A stretch of DNA of 64,000 nucleotides from an uncultured Pelagibacteraceae bacterium (GCA_902593845.1 CACJJV010000001.1:103085-167084); one strand, 5' to 3'. Counted from the first letter of the stretch, positions 1 to 11,158 are shown. Translations and numbers: made by a program. The notes: a model not told the origin generated them from the sequence alone.

Positions 1-176
1 ATTTTTACTGAACAATCTTTTTTAATTGAAAAATACAAATCTTTTAACTCACCATCGACGCTCATTATCAATGCTTGTTTTGATAATGATTTGCTTATTT
101 TTTCTGCAACATCTAAACCTGTAACTTCTTTGGGAAATTCAATATTTTTTCCATCTGGTAATGTAATTGTAGGCAT
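1..176 (-). CDS. thrS: Threonyl-tRNA synthetase, N-terminal TGS domain (partial, runs off window)
   Basis: Reverse-strand translation begins MPTITLPDGKNIEFPKEVTGLDVAEKISKSLSKQALIMSVDGELKDL, typical ThrRS TGS start; ATG complement at 174-176. Confidence 0.85.
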   Translation of the reverse strand, partial: MPTITLPDGKNIEFPKEVTGLDVAEKISKSLSKQALIMSVDGELKDLYFSIKKDCSVK

Positions 177-1331
177 TTAGTTTAATAGTCTTTTATACTC
201 TGAATATGTAGAAAAACACATTTTTTCAACATTAAATTTTTTTATTATATTATTTCTTCCCTCTTTGCCAATTTGATTTATAGCTGTTTCATCCATTGTT
301 AATCCACGGATAATTTTTTTACTTAAAGATTCTGCGTTTCCTGATTTAAATAAAAAGCCCGTTTTTTCATCATTAATTGTCTCGTTAGATCCTCCAATAT
401 TACTAGCTATGATTAATTTTTGCATAGATTGTGCTTCTACTGCTACTCTCCCAAAAGCTTCTGGTTCTATTGAAGCTGATACAATTATATCAGAAACTTT
501 ATAAGCTAATGCCATATCATTACAATGATCTATAAATTTTATTTGATTTGTTAAATGGTATTGCTCAGAAAGACGTATTAGTTTTTTTTTATAAAGGTCT
601 CTTCCTTGATCGTTTCCAAGTATAACTGCATGGAAAGCTTCATAACCTAATTCAATTTTAACAAGATTAATTGCCTCAATAAATAATTCTTGTCCTTTCC
701 ACGAAGTAAGCCTACCTGGCATTAAAATTATTTTTTTTTCATCATAGATGTTCCATTTTTGAAGTAAATTTTTTTCATCATTTTCTAATTTTGTGGAAGA
801 ATCAAAATAGTCAACATTTATTCCCCTAAAAATAACTAAAAGTTTTTTTTTACTTGTCAAAAATTCAGAATAATTTTCTTTAATGTGAGAAAAAATAAAA
901 TTTGATCCTGCAATAATCAAATCAGATCTTACCATCACAGAATTATAAAATTTTTTAAACTTGCCACTAAAATTGTAAGTTCCATGAAATGTGGTAACAA
1001 ACTTTCTATTAGTTAACTTTGTTGCAAATAAACAAGACCAAGCTGGTGCTCTACTCCTTGCATGAACAATTGAGATCTTAAAAAATAAAATTATCCCGAT
1101 TAATAAAATTGTATTTATTAGAATCAATAATGGGTTTTTACTATGAACTGGAAGTTTAATTAGTTTTACTTTTTTTTTATCAACGAATTTTGTTAATTCC
1201 CCTCCGCTAGTTACTATGAAAGACTCACACCCATTTTCTGGTAAATAATGAGCAATATCATAACATCCTGTTTCTGCTCCTCCGTAACCTAGTTTTGGTA
1301 TTACTTGCAGGACTTTTATATTAGACGACAT
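177..1331 (-). CDS. Group 1 glycosyltransferase
   Basis: GYGGAET N-terminal motif and SASIEPEAFGRVAVEAQSMQKLIIAS...GG C-terminal GT4 signature; directly abuts thrS. Confidence 0.85.
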   Translation of the reverse strand: MSSNIKVLQVIPKLGYGGAETGCYDIAHYLPENGCESFIVTSGGELTKFVDKKKVKLIKLPVHSKNPLLILINTILLIGIILFFKISIVHARSRAPAWSCLFATKLTNRKFVTTFHGTYNFSGKFKKFYNSVMVRSDLIIAGSNFIFSHIKENYSEFLTSKKKLLVIFRGINVDYFDSSTKLENDEKNLLQKWNIYDEKKIILMPGRLTSWKGQELFIEAINLVKIELGYEAFHAVILGNDQGRDLYKKKLIRLSEQYHLTNQIKFIDHCNDMALAYKVSDIIVSASIEPEAFGRVAVEAQSMQKLIIASNIGGSNETINDEKTGFLFKSGNAESLSKKIIRGLTMDETAINQIGKEGRNNIIKKFNVEKMCFSTYSEYKRLLN

Positions 1332-1373
1332 ACAGTTAGATTATATAATAATAGAGATAACTAATAAACTTTT

Positions 1374-2120
1374 ATGAGCAAATTCAATTACTTTAAAATA
1401 AATAAATCAAAAAAAATCAGATACTTAAAATACAACCAAAAAAATAAAGCTTACATAGTTTTTTTACACGGGTTTATGTCTGATTTAGAGGGAAAAAAAC
1501 CTAAAGTATTTTTAAATTTTGCAAAAAAAAATAAACTTGGTTTTCTTGCACTAGAATATTCTGGTCATGGAAAATCATCTGGTAAATTTACCAATGGGAA
1601 TATCTCAAAATGGACTAAAGAGACAACTTTATTAATTAAAAAAATTGTCAAAAAAAATAGAATCATCTTAGTTGGCTCAAGTATGGGGTCTTGGATTGCT
1701 TTAAATCAATTTAAATTTTTTAAAAAACAAATTGTAGGTTTTTTAGGAATTGGTTCTGCACCTCAATTTTTAGAGGGTTTAATGTGGAACAAATTTTCAA
1801 AAAAAATGAAAAAAGAAATAACAATAAATAGGATTATTAACTTAAAGCATGGAAATTATGAATATCCAATCTCTTTACAACTAATTAAAGATGGCCGGAA
1901 AAATAAAGTATTTCATAAAAAAATTTATGACAAATTAAAGATTACTATGGTTCATGGACAAAAGGATGAGTCTGTCCCTGTCAGTTATTCCAAAAAAGTT
2001 TTAAAAATTTTTGTAAATTCAAAAAAAAAATTAGTTATCATTAAAAAGGGCGATCACAGCTTATCTTCACCTAAATGGTTAGGCATATTAAAAAAAGAGT
2101 TAAAAATTATAATTAACTAA
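1374..2120 (+). CDS. Alpha/beta hydrolase
   Basis: HGF...GHGKSSG, nucleophile elbow GSSMGSW, late HGQKDESVP and GDHSL. Confidence 0.8.
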   Translation: MSKFNYFKINKSKKIRYLKYNQKNKAYIVFLHGFMSDLEGKKPKVFLNFAKKNKLGFLALEYSGHGKSSGKFTNGNISKWTKETTLLIKKIVKKNRIILVGSSMGSWIALNQFKFFKKQIVGFLGIGSAPQFLEGLMWNKFSKKMKKEITINRIINLKHGNYEYPISLQLIKDGRKNKVFHKKIYDKLKITMVHGQKDESVPVSYSKKVLKIFVNSKKKLVIIKKGDHSLSSPKWLGILKKELKIIIN

Positions 2121-5100
2121 CTTCTTTAATCTTAGACTTAAATGTAATTGGATTTTTAAGTTTATTAATCATCTCTTTTGGACAAACCTGAACAAAATTT
2201 TTAATTTCAACTTCAAAATTTTCAAAAATATTTTTTGATATCAATGATCCTGTCTCCTTTGAGTGTTCTAAAATTAATTCTTTTAAATAACTTGTCCAAT
2301 AATCTGTCTCAACATTTTGCCAAACAACTGAATCTGGATTTACTTTTTTTTCAAACTCTTTAGATTTATCATAGATAAATGCCATACCTCCGGTCATGCC
2401 AGCTGCAAAGTTGTCACCGACATTTCCTAAAATGACAACTGTTCCTCCAGTCATATATTCACAACCATTTGAGTCACAACCCTCAATAACTGTAGTTGCA
2501 CCAGAATTTCTTACAGCAAATCTATCACCTGCTTGACCCGCAGCAAAAAGTTTACCTGAAGTCGCTCCATACAGAACTGTATTTCCGATGATTGTATTTT
2601 CATTAGAGATTAAATTACTTTCATCAGAAAGTTTTATCGAGATTGTAGCACCTGACAATCCCTTGCCGACATAATCATTTGCATCACCTTTGAGATTTAA
2701 TTTTAGTCCTTTTGATGAAAAAGCACCAAATGACTGACCCGCAGAGCCTTTGAAATTTAATGTAAGAAAATTTTCATCAAGTTTTTCGTACCCATACTTT
2801 TTGTAAAGATGATGTGAAATTCTTGTACCAACTGCCCTGTTTGTATTTTTGATAATAAATTCTTTCACAACTTTTTCTGAATTATCTAAAGATTTTTCTA
2901 TTTCTGGCCAAATTTCCTGGTCTAATGTTTCTGGTACTTTATTGATCTCCAATGACTCGCAGTATCTTTTATTGTTTCCTGGGTCTGCCTGAACAAATAA
3001 TGGATTTAAATCCAAATCATCTAAATTTGGTGACGCTTTATTAACTTGCATTAATAAATCAGTTCTTCCAATTATATCATTTAATGATTTAAAACCTAAT
3101 TCAGCTAAAATTTCTCTTACTTCAGATGCAATGAAAGTGAATAAATTTACAACCTTGTCTGGAGTACCAGTAAATTTTTCTCTTAATTTTTCATCTTGTG
3201 TACAAACACCTACTGGACAAGTATTTGAGTGGCACTGTCTTACCATTATACATCCCATTGCCACTAGAGCTGTTGTTGCAACTCCATACTCCTCTGCTCC
3301 CATCATTGCAGCAATAACAACATCTCTTCCAGTTTTAATACCACCATCAGTTCTCAATGTAACTTTGTGTCTTAAATTGTTTAATGTTAAAACCTGATTT
3401 GCCTCGGTGAGACCCATCTCCCAAGGTATTCCAACATATTTGACACTTGTTTGAGGAGTTGCGCCTGTTCCTCCATTATGACCCGAAATTAAAATAATAT
3501 CTGCTTTCGCTTTAGCTACACCTGCAGCAATGGTTCCAATTCCTGATGATGCAACTAACTTGACACCAACTCGTGCTTTTGGATTTGTTTGTTTCAAATC
3601 ATAAATCAGTTGTGCCAAATCTTCTATGGAATAAATATCGTGATGTGGAGGTGGAGAAATTAATGTTACTCCTGGTGTGGAATGTCGTAGTCTTGCAATC
3701 TCCTTTGTTACTTTGAAGCCAGGTAACTGACCACCTTCCCCTGGTTTGGCACCTTGTGCCATTTTAATTTCTATTTCATTACAATTATTCAAGTAATTTA
3801 CAGTCACACCAAATCTAGCAGATGCAATTTGTTTAACTCTAGAATTGGCACTATCACCACTATCCATCACCTTAAATCTTTCTGCATCTTCCCCACCTTC
3901 ACCACTACAAGAAGCTCCTTTAATTCTATTCATTCCAATAGCAAGAGTTTCATGCGCTTCTTTAGATAAAGCACCGTGGGACATGCTTCCACTACCAAAT
4001 CTTTTTAGTATTTTTTCTATTGGTTCAACTTCAGATAAATCTATTGATGAACCCAATTTTTTTTTTCTAAAATCAATTAGATCCCTCAAATTTATTGGTG
4101 GTAAATTATATATACCTTCAGCATATTTCTTATATGCCTCATATGAATTTGAGCCTACAGCACTTTGTAATAAATGAATTAGCTTTCCTTGATATTGATG
4201 TGTTTCACCGTTTTTCCTGTATCTATAAATACCTCCAATTGGCAATATAGTTTCTGTGCTTTCAAATGCTTCTTTGTGAATTTCTCTTATTTTTTTTTCA
4301 ATTCCAACTAAACCAATGCCTGAAATTTTCGAGGTAACTCCAGGAAAGTATTCATTTACAACTGTTCTGCTCAATCCTACTGTCTCAAAATTACATCCAC
4401 CTCTGTAAGAACTTAAAACCGAAATCCCCATTTTTGACATTATCTTCAATAAACCTGCATTAACTGAATTAATGTAGCGTTGTACACATTCATCATAACT
4501 AAATTGACCAAAAAGTTTTTTTTCATATCTCTGATATAAACTATCGAAAGCCAGATATGGATTTACTGTAGTTGCTCCAACTCCAATTAATGTTGCAAAC
4601 GAATGAGTATCTATTGCCTCTCCAGACTGAACATTTATAGAAACATAACCTCTTAGTTTTTTTTGTATCAAAAATGTGTTTATGGCTCCGACACATAATA
4701 ACATAGGCATTGGCAATCTTTCAGATGAGAGATTTTTGTCACTTAAAATCAGTTGGGTAATACCTTGTCTTACTGCAATTTCAGATTCTTTTTGGATCCT
4801 GTTAATAGAATTTTCTAAATTATCATTTTGTGAAAATGAGCAATCAATAGTCACTGAACTTTTACCAAAAAAATTAGTGAATTTGTTAAATTGTGAATTT
4901 GATAAAATAGGACTATTTAAAACATAAATATTCTCTTTGGTTAAAGTATCAAAATCAAGAATATTACCTAAATTTCCAAATCTAGTTTTTAAACTCATCA
5001 CTTTATTTTCTCTTAAAGAGTCAATTGGCGGATTGGTTACTTGGCTAAAATTTTGTCTAAAAAAATGGTAAAGTGGTCTATACTTATCAGATAGTACTGC

Positions 5101-6618
5101 TAAAGGGGTATCATCACCCATTGAACCTGTTGCCTCTTTTGCATCTTCTGCCATTGGATGTAATATAAGCTCTAGATCCTCTAAACTTATTCCGAAAGTA
5201 TATTGTCTTCTCCTTAGACTTTCGCCATCAAAATTATGTTTTTCATTGGAGATTGATAATTTTTCATCAAGATCAATTATTTGAGAATTAAAATGTTTAA
5301 ATTCTTTAGCCAAATAATCTTTTATTTGACTATTAGAAAAAACTTTACCTTTTTCAATTCTGACCCCGATAATTTCACCAGGACCAAGTCTTCCCTTGGT
5401 TAAAATTTTTTTTTCATTTAAATCAATCATTCCTGTTTCTGAACCTGCAAAGATCATTTTGTCTTTTGTAATGGCATATCTCAAGGGTCTAAGACCATTT
5501 CTATCATTTGCAGCTATAACCCATTCATTGTCTGTAGCAGCAATAGCAGCAGGTCCATCCCATGGTTCCATTGTGCTATTTAAAAAATTAAATAATTGCT
5601 GATGACTTTTTGATAATGTCTTATTTTTTTTCGACCATGCATCCGGTACTAGCATTAATTTAGCTAATGGTGCAGATTGACCTGATTTATTTAATAATTC
5701 AAATACATTATCTAAAGCTGCAGAGTCAGAGACACCTTTTTGGATTACTGGTTTTAAATTTTCTATGTCCTCGAAAAGTGGGCTACTCATTTCTTGTTCA
5801 TGAACTTTCATCCAATTTTTATTTCCTTTGTAAGTATTTATCTCACCATTATGTGCTATGGCCCTAAATGGTTGAGCTAAGCTCCAGCTTGGTGCAGTGT
5901 TTGTTGAAAATCTTTGATGAAAAATTGCATATCTTGAAATAAATCTTGAATCTCTAAGATCTAAATAAAAGTCAGATAAAGACTCTGCTAAATATAGTCC
6001 TTTGTAAATTATAGATTTTGAACTAATTGAACAAATATAAAAATTATTCAATGAGGCATCAAAAGCTTTATTTTCAATTCTCTTTCTTATTTCATAAATT
6101 TTTCTCTCTAAGTTTTTATCTAATAAATTTGGATCATTAGGTTTAAAAAGAACTTGTATGATTTCTGGCATGGTTTGAAGAGCTTTTTCACCTAAAACTT
6201 TTGAATTTACTGGTACTTGTCGCCAACCATATATACTAAAATTATTTTTAGTTAGTTCACTCTCAACTATTGTTTTGCAACTCTCTTGCGCTGAATAGTC
6301 ATTTCTAGGTAAAAAAATCATTCCTACACAGATTTCAGAATTATCATAATCGTGTCCGGTAACTTGTATTTTTTCTATAAAAAAGTCTTTAGGGATTTCA
6401 ACATGTATTCCGGCTCCGTCACCCGTTTTACCATCTGCATCTACGGCACCTCTGTGCCAAACTGCTTTTAAAGCTTCAATTCCATACTCTACTATAGCCC
6501 TAGATTTTTTTCCCTCTGTAGATGCAATTAAACCAACTCCACAAGCATCGTGTTCCATCTCTTTTGAATAAACATGATTTTTTGTGAGTAACTCTAAATT
6601 TTTTTTATAATTTTCCAT
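2113..6618 (-). CDS. gltB: Glutamate synthase large subunit; the ORF call to 6705 is over-extended, start placed at MENYKKNLELL
   Basis: Class II GATase (HDACGVG), FMN/Fe-S synthase domain and GXGXG C-terminal repeats; ATG complement at 6616-6618 overlaps the gltD stop. Confidence 0.95.
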   Translation of the reverse strand: MENYKKNLELLTKNHVYSKEMEHDACGVGLIASTEGKKSRAIVEYGIEALKAVWHRGAVDADGKTGDGAGIHVEIPKDFFIEKIQVTGHDYDNSEICVGMIFLPRNDYSAQESCKTIVESELTKNNFSIYGWRQVPVNSKVLGEKALQTMPEIIQVLFKPNDPNLLDKNLERKIYEIRKRIENKAFDASLNNFYICSISSKSIIYKGLYLAESLSDFYLDLRDSRFISRYAIFHQRFSTNTAPSWSLAQPFRAIAHNGEINTYKGNKNWMKVHEQEMSSPLFEDIENLKPVIQKGVSDSAALDNVFELLNKSGQSAPLAKLMLVPDAWSKKNKTLSKSHQQLFNFLNSTMEPWDGPAAIAATDNEWVIAANDRNGLRPLRYAITKDKMIFAGSETGMIDLNEKKILTKGRLGPGEIIGVRIEKGKVFSNSQIKDYLAKEFKHFNSQIIDLDEKLSISNEKHNFDGESLRRRQYTFGISLEDLELILHPMAEDAKEATGSMGDDTPLAVLSDKYRPLYHFFRQNFSQVTNPPIDSLRENKVMSLKTRFGNLGNILDFDTLTKENIYVLNSPILSNSQFNKFTNFFGKSSVTIDCSFSQNDNLENSINRIQKESEIAVRQGITQLILSDKNLSSERLPMPMLLCVGAINTFLIQKKLRGYVSINVQSGEAIDTHSFATLIGVGATTVNPYLAFDSLYQRYEKKLFGQFSYDECVQRYINSVNAGLLKIMSKMGISVLSSYRGGCNFETVGLSRTVVNEYFPGVTSKISGIGLVGIEKKIREIHKEAFESTETILPIGGIYRYRKNGETHQYQGKLIHLLQSAVGSNSYEAYKKYAEGIYNLPPINLRDLIDFRKKKLGSSIDLSEVEPIEKILKRFGSGSMSHGALSKEAHETLAIGMNRIKGASCSGEGGEDAERFKVMDSGDSANSRVKQIASARFGVTVNYLNNCNEIEIKMAQGAKPGEGGQLPGFKVTKEIARLRHSTPGVTLISPPPHHDIYSIEDLAQLIYDLKQTNPKARVGVKLVASSGIGTIAAGVAKAKADIILISGHNGGTGATPQTSVKYVGIPWEMGLTEANQVLTLNNLRHKVTLRTDGGIKTGRDVVIAAMMGAEEYGVATTALVAMGCIMVRQCHSNTCPVGVCTQDEKLREKFTGTPDKVVNLFTFIASEVREILAELGFKSLNDIIGRTDLLMQVNKASPNLDDLDLNPLFVQADPGNNKRYCESLEINKVPETLDQEIWPEIEKSLDNSEKVVKEFIIKNTNRAVGTRISHHLYKKYGYEKLDENFLTLNFKGSAGQSFGAFSSKGLKLNLKGDANDYVGKGLSGATISIKLSDESNLISNENTIIGNTVLYGATSGKLFAAGQAGDRFAVRNSGATTVIEGCDSNGCEYMTGGTVVILGNVGDNFAAGMTGGMAFIYDKSKEFEKKVNPDSVVWQNVETDYWTSYLKELILEHSKETGSLISKNIFENFEVEIKNFVQVCPKEMINKLKNPITFKSKIKEVS

Positions 6619-8057
6619 TATGCTACTCTTGTTTTTTTTAGTTGCATATTTTCTAAATAGGTTTTCATAGAAGAAGCCGCATCTCTCCCATCTTTGATTG
6701 CCCATACTACTAACGACGCTCCTCTTACAATATCTCCTGCAGCAAAAACACCTTTTAGATTTGTTTCCATGGTATTGAAATCAGTTTTAATTGTTCCCCA
6801 TTTTGTTACTTGTAACTCTTGTGCATCAAATAATAATGGTAAATTTTCTGGATCAAATCCAAGTGCTTTGATTACCATATCGGCTTTCACCATATATTCT
6901 GAACCTTCTTTAATTTCTGGTTTTCGTCTTCCTGATTCATCTGGTTCACCTAATTCAATTTGATTAACAACTAAATTTTCAATTTTATTTTTTCCCTTAA
7001 ATTCTTTTGGACTAGAAAGCCAAACAAATTCTACACCCTCTTCCTCAGCATTTGCAACTTCTCTAGCAGATCCAGGCATATTTTCTTTATCTCTTCTATA
7101 TAAACATTTTACCGACTTTGCTTTTTGTCTTACTGAAGTTCTTACACAATCCATTGCTGTGTCACCACCACCTATCACAACAACATCTTTTCCCTCAGCG
7201 TTTAAAATTCCTTTATCAAATAACTCTACTTTATCTCCTAGGCCTTTTTTATTTGATGCTGTCAAAAACTCCATTGCAGGAAAAATATTACCTAAATCAT
7301 TACCAGGTAATTCAACTTCTCTTGGCTTATATACACCTGTCGCTATTAAAATTGCATCATGTTTTTTTCGCAACTGGTCTAGAGTTGCATCTTTACCAAC
7401 TTCAAAATTTTGAATAAATTTTATCCCGCCATCCTTTAACAACTTTGTTCTTCGCTCAACTACATGTTTTTCAAGTTTAAAATTTGGAATTCCATAAATT
7501 AATAATCCACCTGCGCGATCATATCGATCATAAACAGTAATTTTATATCCATTTTTCCTAAGCTGCTCAGCGGCTGCTAATCCTGCGGGACCAGCACCAA
7601 TTATTCCAACGCTTTGATCTTTTTCATGTTTGATAGAAATTGGTTTAACCCAGCCTTGTTCCCACGCTTTATCATTTATATATTTCTCAACTGAACCAAT
7701 AGTAACTGTTCCATGTCCTGATTGCTCAATAACGCAGTTACCCTCACACAATCTGTCCTGAGGACAAATTCTTCCACACACCTCTGGCATATTGTTAGTG
7801 CTTTGAGATAATTCGTAGGCCTCTTTTAATCTTCCTTCAGCTGTAAGTTTTAACCAATCTGGAATATTGTTGCTTAAGGGACAATGTACTTGGCAAAATG
7901 GAACTCCACATTGAGAACATCTGCTTGATTGTTCTTCAGCTTTTTTAGTTACAAACTCGTCATAGATTTCATTAAAATCCTCTTTTCTTGTGCCAATCTT
8001 TCTTTTAGGTGGAGTTTGTTGACCTATTTTCACAAATTTTAACATTTTATCAGTCAT
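6618..8057 (-). CDS. gltD: Glutamate synthase small subunit
   Basis: CxxCxxxC Fe-S motifs, GAGPAGLAAAEQL and GGGDTAMDCVRT nucleotide-binding motifs. Confidence 0.95.
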   Translation of the reverse strand: MTDKMLKFVKIGQQTPPKRKIGTRKEDFNEIYDEFVTKKAEEQSSRCSQCGVPFCQVHCPLSNNIPDWLKLTAEGRLKEAYELSQSTNNMPEVCGRICPQDRLCEGNCVIEQSGHGTVTIGSVEKYINDKAWEQGWVKPISIKHEKDQSVGIIGAGPAGLAAAEQLRKNGYKITVYDRYDRAGGLLIYGIPNFKLEKHVVERRTKLLKDGGIKFIQNFEVGKDATLDQLRKKHDAILIATGVYKPREVELPGNDLGNIFPAMEFLTASNKKGLGDKVELFDKGILNAEGKDVVVIGGGDTAMDCVRTSVRQKAKSVKCLYRRDKENMPGSAREVANAEEEGVEFVWLSSPKEFKGKNKIENLVVNQIELGEPDESGRRKPEIKEGSEYMVKADMVIKALGFDPENLPLLFDAQELQVTKWGTIKTDFNTMETNLKGVFAAGDIVRGASLVVWAIKDGRDAASSMKTYLENMQLKKTRVA

Positions 8058-8113
8058 AGAATCTTTAAATTTTCGGCAAATTATACATTGTTTTTAGTAA
8101 TAAAAGTATTATT

Positions 8114-8134
8114 TAGGTCAATAATTATGACCTA
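8114..8134. promoter_or_regulatory. Inverted repeat TAGGTCA-N7-TGACCTA in the gltD/uppP divergent intergenic region
   Basis: Perfect 7-bp arms, 7-nt spacer; TATAAT present between the dyad and gltD on the minus strand. Confidence 0.5.
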
Positions 8135-8240
8135 TAATAAACTTTATTCAGCATAAAATGTGAGAAATTTATTTTTTGCATACCTATTATGATTAAATCG
8201 AATTGTTTAAAATGAATATTTTTTAAGTTACGACATCTTT

Positions 8241-9020
8241 ATGCTTCAAGATTTTATAGAAATACTAATTCTTTCTGCAGTCCAAGGAATTTCTGAATTT
8301 TTACCTATTAGCTCTTCAGCCCATCTGATTTTAATATCAAATTTTTATGATTTTAGCTCAAGCTCTTTATTCATTGATATTGGTCTGCACTTAGGTTCTT
8401 TATTTGCAATAATCTATTACTTTAAAAAAGATTTACTAAATTTAAGAAACAATCAAGAACTATTGGTTTTGATTTTAGTTGGATCAATACCTCTTATAAT
8501 TTTTGGATATATAATATATTCGATCGAAATAATTAATCTTTTAAGAAATATAGAAATTATTGCTTGGACAACTCTATTTTTTGGTTTAGTCCTATTTTTA
8601 TCGGATAAAAGAGATACTGATCAAAATATATCAACCAACTTAAATATAAAATCAATATTATTCATAGGTTTATTTCAAATTTTAGCACTCATACCTGGTG
8701 TGAGTAGAGCAGGAATAACTTTAACAGCAGCTCGATTTTTGAAATTTAATAGAGTTGACTCAAGCAAAATCGCCTTTTTACTATCTATACCTGCGTTAGC
8801 TGGTGCAAGTTTTTTAGGTCTTCAAGATGCTGTACAACAGTCTACTGAATTTAATTATTTATTATTAATTGCAGTCACTCTTTCTTTTATCTTTTCATTT
8901 ATCACAGTTAAATATTTTATAAAATATGTAAGGAATTTTTCTTTAACCGTATTCGTAATTTATAGAATTATTATTGCTTTAGTTTTATTATTGATAATTT
9001 ATTTTCCTCATCAAGGGTAA
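8241..9020 (+). CDS. uppP: Undecaprenyl-diphosphatase
   Basis: AVQGISEFLPISSSAHL and PGVSRAGITL BacA-family motifs. Confidence 0.95.
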   Translation: MLQDFIEILILSAVQGISEFLPISSSAHLILISNFYDFSSSSLFIDIGLHLGSLFAIIYYFKKDLLNLRNNQELLVLILVGSIPLIIFGYIIYSIEIINLLRNIEIIAWTTLFFGLVLFLSDKRDTDQNISTNLNIKSILFIGLFQILALIPGVSRAGITLTAARFLKFNRVDSSKIAFLLSIPALAGASFLGLQDAVQQSTEFNYLLLIAVTLSFIFSFITVKYFIKYVRNFSLTVFVIYRIIIALVLLLIIYFPHQG

Positions 9021-9896
9021 TAATTGAGAAATTAAAACACCACACAATATGAATAAGCACCCTAATATATTATTAAAATCTAAAATTTGACTTAATAAAA
9101 ACCACGCTGCGATAGTTGCAAATACACCTTCTAATGAAAAAATTATGGCTGCTGGTGCAGGTGTTATATTTTTTTGAGCGTAAATTTGTAAAACGAATGC
9201 AAAACCACCTGATAAAATTCCTGCATAGAGTATAGAGTCTATCTCATTGAGAATATTTTCAATTACAAATTCTTCATAAATCAAACCAATGATAAAAGAA
9301 AATAAAGCCACTAATAAAGTTTGAATTGCACCTAATGTTAAGGGTAAGTTATATGTTTTAACAACCATTCCAGTAAATATGATGTGAGTACTCCAGAATA
9401 ATGCTCCAAGAATGACCAATGTGTCTCCAAGTCTAACTGTAGCATCATAAAAATTGGTTAAAAGATACCCGCCAATTAAACATAAAATGACTGAAGGCCA
9501 TACACTCCAATGCAATGAATCTCTCTTAAACATAAAAATAATAATTGGTACCATCGGAACATAAAAAATCGTAAAAAAAGCTGCATTAGCTACATCTGTA
9601 TAAAGCAGAGCTACTTGCTGCAATGCCGATCCTAAAAATAATGATAATCCTATTAAAAAAGATAGAATAGCAAAATATCTAAAACCAGTTTTAAATTCTA
9701 ATTTAAATTTTTTAGTCTCAAATAACAATGCTAAAGGTAGTATTGCCAAAAAACCCACAAAAAATCTTACTGCATTAAATGTAAACGGACCAATATCATC
9801 CATGCCAGTGTCTTGAGCAATAAATGTAGTTCCCCAAATAAATGTACACAACAAAGCACTTAACAATGAAACGCTTTTAGACATAATTTTTATCAA
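8988..9896 (-). CDS. DMT/EamA family transporter
   Basis: About 10 hydrophobic segments, LLSALLCTFIWGTTFIAQ; overlaps the aceF stop. Confidence 0.85.
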   Translation of the reverse strand: MIKIMSKSVSLLSALLCTFIWGTTFIAQDTGMDDIGPFTFNAVRFFVGFLAILPLALLFETKKFKLEFKTGFRYFAILSFLIGLSLFLGSALQQVALLYTDVANAAFFTIFYVPMVPIIIFMFKRDSLHWSVWPSVILCLIGGYLLTNFYDATVRLGDTLVILGALFWSTHIIFTGMVVKTYNLPLTLGAIQTLLVALFSFIIGLIYEEFVIENILNEIDSILYAGILSGGFAFVLQIYAQKNITPAPAAIIFSLEGVFATIAAWFLLSQILDFNNILGCLFILCGVLISQLLPLMRKINYQ

Positions 9897-11158
9897 ACGG
9901 CTAACTTATAAGCAAAATTTTTACCAAGATTTTCTTTTAAATCATTATTAAATCGTGCTGCCTCCGCACCGTCAATAATTCTATGATCATAAGATAGTGA
10001 AAGTGGCAACATAGTACGTGTTACAAATTTTCCATTCATGAATACTTGTTTTTTTTCTGCTCTTCCTACTCCTAAAATAGCAACTTCAGGATAATTTATA
10101 ATTGGGGTAAAAAAAGATCCCCCAATTCCCCCTAGGCTAGTTATCGTCATAGAACCTCCGAATAACTCTTTTTTATCAATTTTAAGATCTCTACATTGCT
10201 GACTGATATTTTTTAATTCTGTGCTTATTAAAGAAATATTTTTATTATCTGCATTTCTTAATTTAGGAACCATCAAACCATGTGGTGTATCCACTGCTAT
10301 GCCAACATGATAATACTTTTTAACAGTCATTTTACCTTTTTCGATTTGATCGATTGAAGTATTAAAATTTGGAAATTTTTTTAATGATGTTGTTAATGCT
10401 TTTACGATGAAAGCTAATGGTGTAATTTTTTTTTTTTCACCAGTATATACGTCCGTAAGAGAAGTTCTAAATTCTTCTAATTCAGTTATATCAGCTTCGT
10501 CATGATTGGTTACATGAGGAATTTTTGTCCAAGAGTTCATTAAATATTTAGACGATAACTTTTTCACTCTGGGAATGTCTTTAATATCTACTTCTCCAAA
10601 ATCTGAATGAGAATACTCTAGTTCAATTTTTTGTTCAGTTGTATTTTGATCCTTGAAACTTTTATCAGATTTAGTTGCAACAAATAACTTTACATCACTC
10701 TCGGTAACCCTGCCTTGTCTTTCACTACCCGGGACTTTGTTGATATTAACTCCAAGTTCTCTCGCAAATTTTCTAACTTTTGGTGAAGCAGAAGCTATTG
10801 TAGAAAAATCTTTAATTATTATATTTTCAGACTCATCATTTTTTTTTACATCATTTTTTTTTATTTCTTTTGGTAATTGACTTTTTGGTAATTCTTGAGC
10901 ACTTGTTCCTTTTATTTCTTTCTCGCTTTCAATTTCAATAATTTTATCACCTTCAGATACCTTGTCTCCAATTTTAACGTTCAAAGAAATTATTGTTCCA
11001 TCATCAGAAGATGGTATTTCCACACTTGATTTATCACTTTCTATAGTTATCAGTGGATCATTCTTTTTTATTTTTTGACCTTTTTTAATTAAAACTTCGA
11101 TGACTTCCACATCTTTGAATTCACCAATATTTGGAACTTTTATATCTTTCTTTGACAT
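9893..11158 (-). CDS. aceF: Pyruvate dehydrogenase E2 (dihydrolipoamide acetyltransferase)
   Basis: One lipoyl domain (ESDKSSVEIPSS), peripheral subunit-binding domain (ASPKVRKFARELGVN), catalytic LSLSYDHRIIDGAEAARF. Confidence 0.92.
   Translation of the reverse strand: MSKKDIKVPNIGEFKDVEVIEVLIKKGQKIKKNDPLITIESDKSSVEIPSSDDGTIISLNVKIGDKVSEGDKIIEIESEKEIKGTSAQELPKSQLPKEIKKNDVKKNDESENIIIKDFSTIASASPKVRKFARELGVNINKVPGSERQGRVTESDVKLFVATKSDKSFKDQNTTEQKIELEYSHSDFGEVDIKDIPRVKKLSSKYLMNSWTKIPHVTNHDEADITELEEFRTSLTDVYTGEKKKITPLAFIVKALTTSLKKFPNFNTSIDQIEKGKMTVKKYYHVGIAVDTPHGLMVPKLRNADNKNISLISTELKNISQQCRDLKIDKKELFGGSMTITSLGGIGGSFFTPIINYPEVAILGVGRAEKKQVFMNGKFVTRTMLPLSLSYDHRIIDGAEAARFNNDLKENLGKNFAYKLAV

Noticed and set aside
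3131-7417. Plus-strand ORFs of 66-110 aa opposite gltB and gltD (3131..3397, 3754..3969, 3845..4177, 4676..4927, 5396..5602, 5667..5867, 6694..6963, 7118..7417, 7159..7413)
   Set aside because: Entirely antisense to well-conserved gltBD codons, low-complexity translations, no recognisable domains.
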